DNA of 10,395 nucleotides from Candidatus Poribacteria bacterium (GTDB lineage Bacteria > Poribacteria > WGA-4E > UBA9662), in assembly GCA_002729015.1 (NCBI GenBank), contig PBVO01000060.1, forward strand, positions 79,165 to 89,559, in the 5' to 3' direction. Shown piece after piece: positions 6,446-10,395 of this stretch. The translations under genes and the position numbers were made by a program. A model generated the notes under the pieces. That model searched no databases. It saw only the letters and a program-made list of their open reading frames with translations, and was not told where the DNA came from. Position 1 is the stretch's first letter. Every line of letters begins with the position of its first letter.

Positions 6446-8011
6446 TTATTGAGTTTCCAACCGAGAACGATTTTTAACCTGAGTTGGTATGGGGGATTCA
6501 GCTACTTGTTGACTCAAATTGTACATTAGTTGACGAGGCGAAAATGTCTCGCAAAACCCGTACAACCCATATTGTTGGCCACCATCATTTTCGACCAGTT
6601 GGCCTTTTTCTATATCGTAGGTCATCTGACGGAGAGCTTCGTTTTTACTTCCGATTTTTTGAGCATTGAGATTACGATGCTTGGTTAATCGGACAATGGT
6701 CTGTAAATTTTTACCTACTGGCTTTTTTGCCTCTGTCAATTTTAAGTAATTTTGTATCATTCGCCATCGCGTGGGGCCGCCATTGTAAAAACTATAATCT
6801 GTCCAGTGATATGGATCGATATCGCTTTTTAGGTTGAGCGTCTTCTTCAGCGCTTTAGCGTTTTCTTGATAAAATTTGACACACTTTTGAAATCCGTAGT
6901 ATTGGTCTCTCTTAATATGGTAGGCTGCTAAGATTGCCGAAATATGTGGAGCTTTTAGCAAGTTAATGTAGTATCTGCCTGAAGGGTTACTTGGTCGATG
7001 ATAACTCCCATCCAACTCGGACTCTAACCGAACCAGATAACCAGACCACGACAGCTGTTGCTTAGTTTCTAAATCTTCTCCAATAGAAAGAAATTCGAAG
7101 TAAGGACAGTATACTTTGCTATTTGGGTTCAGCATTTCTCGAATTAATCCTGGGATTACTACTAGATTATTTTGAGCTATACCTATATCGTCGTCTGCAT
7201 CACCCTGTCGATTGGAACCCACCGCAGTTTCAGTAAAGTTACTTTCAATTTCAAATATTTTTAGTAAACGTAGCGGATCAATGCCTGCTAACTGACCTGC
7301 AATCAAAGCAAAAGCAAAGTACCGACGCCCTTCATATAGCGATTGCCGTAGCGTCATCGGTGCGTACCCGCTGACTTTTAGTCCTTTTTGGTATATTAAA
7401 TTTTCCGTTGTAACGCCAAAAACGCTTGCCTCCGTGGCTGGATCATACTGATTATAAATTTCATAAGCTTGAGTGATCGCCAATTGAATCTGTTGTTCAT
7501 ACGTTAGGCGGTACTCAGCTCTTTTCTTTTCATCATATATAACCAAACTTGAGCCATTATTCGAGTCATAACCAACTGCGGCTAATTCTGCTAACTTTTG
7601 ATGAACTGATTTATCAGTAGACTCCAATCTGGCTAAGACATCCTCGACCGCTACATCTTGCAGAGTTTTATCGTCACTGAGGCTAACAGCAAATGTTTTA
7701 TTCTCTCTTAGATGATGCCAGAAGGTTTCAAAATCGCCGAAAGCTCTGTAACCAATGAACAAAAGAGCTGTTAAACAAACCATCAACGCAACAGGTATAG
7801 TGGCTAGAAGAATAAATCTAATAGCCTTGGCCGTTTGTTTAATGGGCGTGTTCGTTGCACGATATGTCGGCAGTATTTGATGTAATCGATCTGTTGCCTT
7901 CTGTTTTTCGAAGGAACGGTAGGCCAAGTTATTAGACGAACTCTCTACTAGTAAATTCTCGTTATCAGATTGATCTAAGGGCACCGAATTACCCTTCGCC
8001 AACTTTTTCAT
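6446..8011 (-). CDS. Single-pass membrane protein with SLT/lysozyme-like (lytic transglycosylase) domain
   Basis: 521 residues. Residues 1-65 are polar and should be cytoplasmic. A single helix at about 67-89 anchors the protein, and the rest would be periplasmic. An SLT-like signature runs in order: E-I-E-S-N-F (254-259) with E256 as the candidate catalytic Glu of the E-S motif, G-I-A-Q (277-280) for the G-L-M-Q motif, A-A-Y (362-364), and Y-N-G-G (409-412) for the Y-N-A-G motif. By family knowledge such domains cleave peptidoglycan glycan strands. The segment between the second and third motifs (about 80 residues) is longer than in a minimal SLT domain, and an acidic D-A-D-D-D run precedes G-I-A-Q, so this is a divergent member. 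It lies between an orphan gene (47 nt upstream) and the permease (7 nt downstream), almost surely one operon. No strong Shine-Dalgarno precedes the ATG. The fold is likely; activity is inferred. Confidence 0.72.
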   Translation of the reverse strand: MKKLAKGNSVPLDQSDNENLLVESSSNNLAYRSFEKQKATDRLHQILPTYRATNTPIKQTAKAIRFILLATIPVALMVCLTALLFIGYRAFGDFETFWHHLRENKTFAVSLSDDKTLQDVAVEDVLARLESTDKSVHQKLAELAAVGYDSNNGSSLVIYDEKKRAEYRLTYEQQIQLAITQAYEIYNQYDPATEASVFGVTTENLIYQKGLKVSGYAPMTLRQSLYEGRRYFAFALIAGQLAGIDPLRLLKIFEIESNFTETAVGSNRQGDADDDIGIAQNNLVVIPGLIREMLNPNSKVYCPYFEFLSIGEDLETKQQLSWSGYLVRLESELDGSYHRPSNPSGRYYINLLKAPHISAILAAYHIKRDQYYGFQKCVKFYQENAKALKKTLNLKSDIDPYHWTDYSFYNGGPTRWRMIQNYLKLTEAKKPVGKNLQTIVRLTKHRNLNAQKIGSKNEALRQMTYDIEKGQLVENDGGQQYGLYGFCETFSPRQLMYNLSQQVAESPIPTQVKNRSRLETQ

Positions 8012-8058
8012 TTGATTGGAAGAATTGCCTTACTTAGTTTACTAATCAGTATATAAAA

Positions 8059-10266
8059 TTAGCAGAAACGGAAAAAATATTCAACTTGCTCGAGTGGTGT
8101 ATCCAAACGTTTTGGTAATAACTCATTCAATAACGATTGGAGTTGTTGTTCCTGACCTGGGACTGTATGTAGTTGCAAATCCTGAGCATTGAGATAACTT
8201 TGTAATTCTTGTACTAGGTATGTTTGTATACCATTACCTGATTCATGGAGTTGTGATGGTAAGAGAGCTGGTACACTAACACCACTGACAAAAGTATCAA
8301 CTAATTCATTCAGATCGCCGAGGTCACTTTCTAGTTGTTTTTGCCGATCAATTGCCATTTGAAAAATTCGATCATTGAAATCAGTAACCTTATGGTCTAC
8401 AAATTCAACGTAATCTGAGTGCCAGTCACTATCGGAAACTAATTTATCACCAAGGCATATCTGTTCTAATTCCGTGGATAGAGATTGCAGATAACGGACA
8501 TCATCGCCTGCTACTTGGTTTTCTAGAGCCTGCTGGATTTCAGCCATCAGATGTACCAATTGATCAACAATTTCAAGCTCAAAATTTTGAGATGCAACTA
8601 AATCTGTATCCACCGTTTGTTCTACAATTCCTGATGGTTGTTCTTGAGATGACATGATATGTCCCATCAATTCAAGTAATTTTCTGCTAACCGGAGTTAG
8701 AATCGGGAAATCCTGAAGGCTTATTTCAACTATCAAGAAAGCTGATTTTGTCAAAGACAATGAAACATCCGAAACGGATCTATACATCTGCTTTTTGATA
8801 TCTTCGATGATTTGCTGTACGTCGAGCAATTGGTCATAGTAGCTCCTATTTTCCGAACTGGAAGACATTTGATATTGTCGGTCATTTGGAGATTCAAATG
8901 CTCTTTCGGTAAGAATCTGTCGAGAATCAGTAATTTCGCGTCTTCGATGGAGCTCGCGGGCATCTTCTAGTGCTTGTCCCAAAGAGTGAATTATCGGTTG
9001 AAGTTGGTCGATCTGACTTCTTAACGGCAGGTAACTAGAGTAGCGATAATCGGCGATAATCCACCGTAGATCCTCTAAAATCTCTACTAAAATCTCTTCG
9101 TAGGCTTCATCTTCCAATGCTGAGTATTTAAGCGAATCAACTCTAGTTTCTTTGAGTTCACGTTCTTCAGTTTCTTGACTGAGGAAATGATAGAAATTAC
9201 CGAGTTGTTTATCAATTAACATGTCATCTTCGACGTACTGATAAAGTTTTTCTTTTAGGGATGAGCATCCATCCAATACTCCTGAACGATCAAAACTCAG
9301 GGAGGAAAGGCTAATATAAAGCAAATCCTCTTCGATTTCGGCGAAATGATTGTCGCTCATTACCGCAAAGAGCTGATAAGCACTATCAGACACTGAGTGG
9401 TCAACAATCAACTTATGCTCCCCATTTCTATTCTTTTTTTGCCGGTCGACTTTAGTAATAACTAGTGGCACATCAGATGCTTCTTGGTTTAGTTTCATTG
9501 AACGACGTAAGGCAGATTTTTGATTAAACTCGTCTAAAGCGGATTGATAATGCTTTAAAAGCTCTTCACTACCTAGCTCCATCAAAAGCGATTCGATAGA
9601 ATTTTTGGCATCAACCGGTACATCTTCTTGAATCAAAAGGCGATTAGCTACTGCTGCGAAACCATCAGCTCCTAGATTACGAAAGGGACGAAGTAAAAAA
9701 GAGACATTACCATTAATAAAAATTTTGTGCTTCCCCAGTGGTTGAGGCTGATTATGCTCATTGTTTTCTTGATCGCCATACCAAATCCGCATTTCGAGTG
9801 TTTCATCGTAAACTTGAAAACGAATTTTGCCTTGATCCAACTGATCAAACTGTTGACGATGAACATGTTGTAGATCGTTAACATCAATCGAGATCACTGA
9901 ACCAGAAGCATTAGTATACAAATTGGCCTCAATAATTTGGTCAAAGGAAACTAGGTACCGTCGTTCGACAACATGGGCACCAGTAGCATTATCATTTGTA
10001 ATAGCTAGGCGAGGAATCTGATATTGATCATGATAATAGTAAGATTTCCAACTCAGTGCTCGCCTACGCATCTTCTCCAGTAATTGATAGCTGAGCCTCT
10101 GCTTAACCTGTCTTTCCTGACGCTTTTTTTTCCCTTCCAAAAGGACGAGCTTACCGGATTTTTCGTCATCTGACGACCCGACTGCCAGTTGTGGCAGCTT
10201 ATCTCCTCGTCTTGTACCTGACAGCTTAGTTAATGCACTGTCTATGAACTCATTCCATTTTGCCAT
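8059..10266 (-). CDS. Large helix-rich protein of unknown function, first gene of the permease operon
   Basis: 735 residues. GGAG lies 8 nt before the ATG at 10266. I do not recognise any family. There is no signal peptide and no convincing membrane helix, so it is probably cytoplasmic or peripheral. Residues 40-70 are very basic (K-K-K-R, R-R-R). Residues 100-195 look beta-rich, with alternating patterns and a compact F-I-N-G-N-V-S-F-L-L-R-P-F segment. From about 220 on it is mainly charged, Gln- and Glu-rich helix, including possible coiled coil at 360-450, 475-500 and 560-605. Only three Cys occur, one of them the final residue (F-F-R-F-C). The tightly linked downstream genes suggest a scaffold or accessory for an envelope-associated complex, but that is inference from position only. 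A coding region this long, with an open frame and a good ribosome site, is certainly a gene. Confidence 0.85.
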   Translation of the reverse strand: MAKWNEFIDSALTKLSGTRRGDKLPQLAVGSSDDEKSGKLVLLEGKKKRQERQVKQRLSYQLLEKMRRRALSWKSYYYHDQYQIPRLAITNDNATGAHVVERRYLVSFDQIIEANLYTNASGSVISIDVNDLQHVHRQQFDQLDQGKIRFQVYDETLEMRIWYGDQENNEHNQPQPLGKHKIFINGNVSFLLRPFRNLGADGFAAVANRLLIQEDVPVDAKNSIESLLMELGSEELLKHYQSALDEFNQKSALRRSMKLNQEASDVPLVITKVDRQKKNRNGEHKLIVDHSVSDSAYQLFAVMSDNHFAEIEEDLLYISLSSLSFDRSGVLDGCSSLKEKLYQYVEDDMLIDKQLGNFYHFLSQETEERELKETRVDSLKYSALEDEAYEEILVEILEDLRWIIADYRYSSYLPLRSQIDQLQPIIHSLGQALEDARELHRRREITDSRQILTERAFESPNDRQYQMSSSSENRSYYDQLLDVQQIIEDIKKQMYRSVSDVSLSLTKSAFLIVEISLQDFPILTPVSRKLLELMGHIMSSQEQPSGIVEQTVDTDLVASQNFELEIVDQLVHLMAEIQQALENQVAGDDVRYLQSLSTELEQICLGDKLVSDSDWHSDYVEFVDHKVTDFNDRIFQMAIDRQKQLESDLGDLNELVDTFVSGVSVPALLPSQLHESGNGIQTYLVQELQSYLNAQDLQLHTVPGQEQQLQSLLNELLPKRLDTPLEQVEYFFRFC

Positions 10267-10395
10267 CTAGTGTTCTCCACGACTCTAATTTAACAAAAAA
10301 ATAATAAAGTATAAAAATAGAAACGGTTAGAGGAAAAGTATGTTATTTAGATATTATTTTAATGTATAATCCAATGTCTCTATGAGCCAAAGGAC
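10267..10395 (-). promoter_or_regulatory. AT-rich leader and weak promoter before the three-gene operon
   Basis: The 129 nt upstream of the first operon gene are very AT-rich and contain no gene. On the minus strand TATACT (10313-10308) is a good -10 match (5 of 6), but the -35 position holds only a poor T-rich hexamer. A second option, TTGGCT then TATACA with 16 nt between, is also weak. The operon promoter may be here or further upstream, outside the window. Confidence 0.25.

Overview
This is a gene-dense, AT-rich stretch of what looks like a Gram-negative bacterial chromosome. The bacterial signs are Shine-Dalgarno sites, a sigma70-like promoter and ATGA gene overlap. The Gram-negative signs are a 12-helix binding-protein-type ABC permease, a membrane-anchored lytic-transglycosylase-like protein and a secreted FG-GAP/UnbV propeller protein. 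The taxon cannot be fixed from sequence alone. I see no tRNA, rRNA, CRISPR array, transposase or integrase. All the confident genes lie on the minus strand, so the window reads right to left in three likely transcription units.

Unit 1 (10266 down to 4702) starts with a 735-residue, apparently soluble, helix-rich protein that I do not recognise. A single-pass membrane protein with an SLT/lysozyme-like domain follows 47 nt later. After only 7 nt comes a fused two-domain ABC permease of the FbpB (Fe3+) / AEP / thiamine type. Its ATPase and binding protein are not in the window. The pairing of an orphan protein, a wall-lytic-like protein and a permease is the most unusual thing here.

A 551-nt gap (4151-4701) separates units 1 and 2. 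It holds the only plus-strand gene candidate: a 34-codon ORF with a near-perfect Shine-Dalgarno and a passable sigma70 promoter. The gap also holds an imperfect inverted repeat enclosing a 10-bp palindrome, and a 10-bp direct repeat.

Unit 2 (4150 to 2103) pairs a secreted seven-motif FG-GAP protein ending in an ASPIC/UnbV domain with a DUF971 / gamma-butyrobetaine-hydroxylase-N-like zinc protein. The two genes overlap by ATGA and are probably translationally coupled.

Unit 3 starts from a good sigma70-like promoter at 1931-1959. It encodes a 286-residue protein with a phage-like DNA-binding or annealing-type N-terminal region, a disordered Pro/Glu tail and an SSB-like Leu-Pro-Phe C-terminus. 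A GT-C-type membrane glycosyltransferase follows; its 3' end lies beyond the left edge of the window. No biochemical link between the three units is evident.
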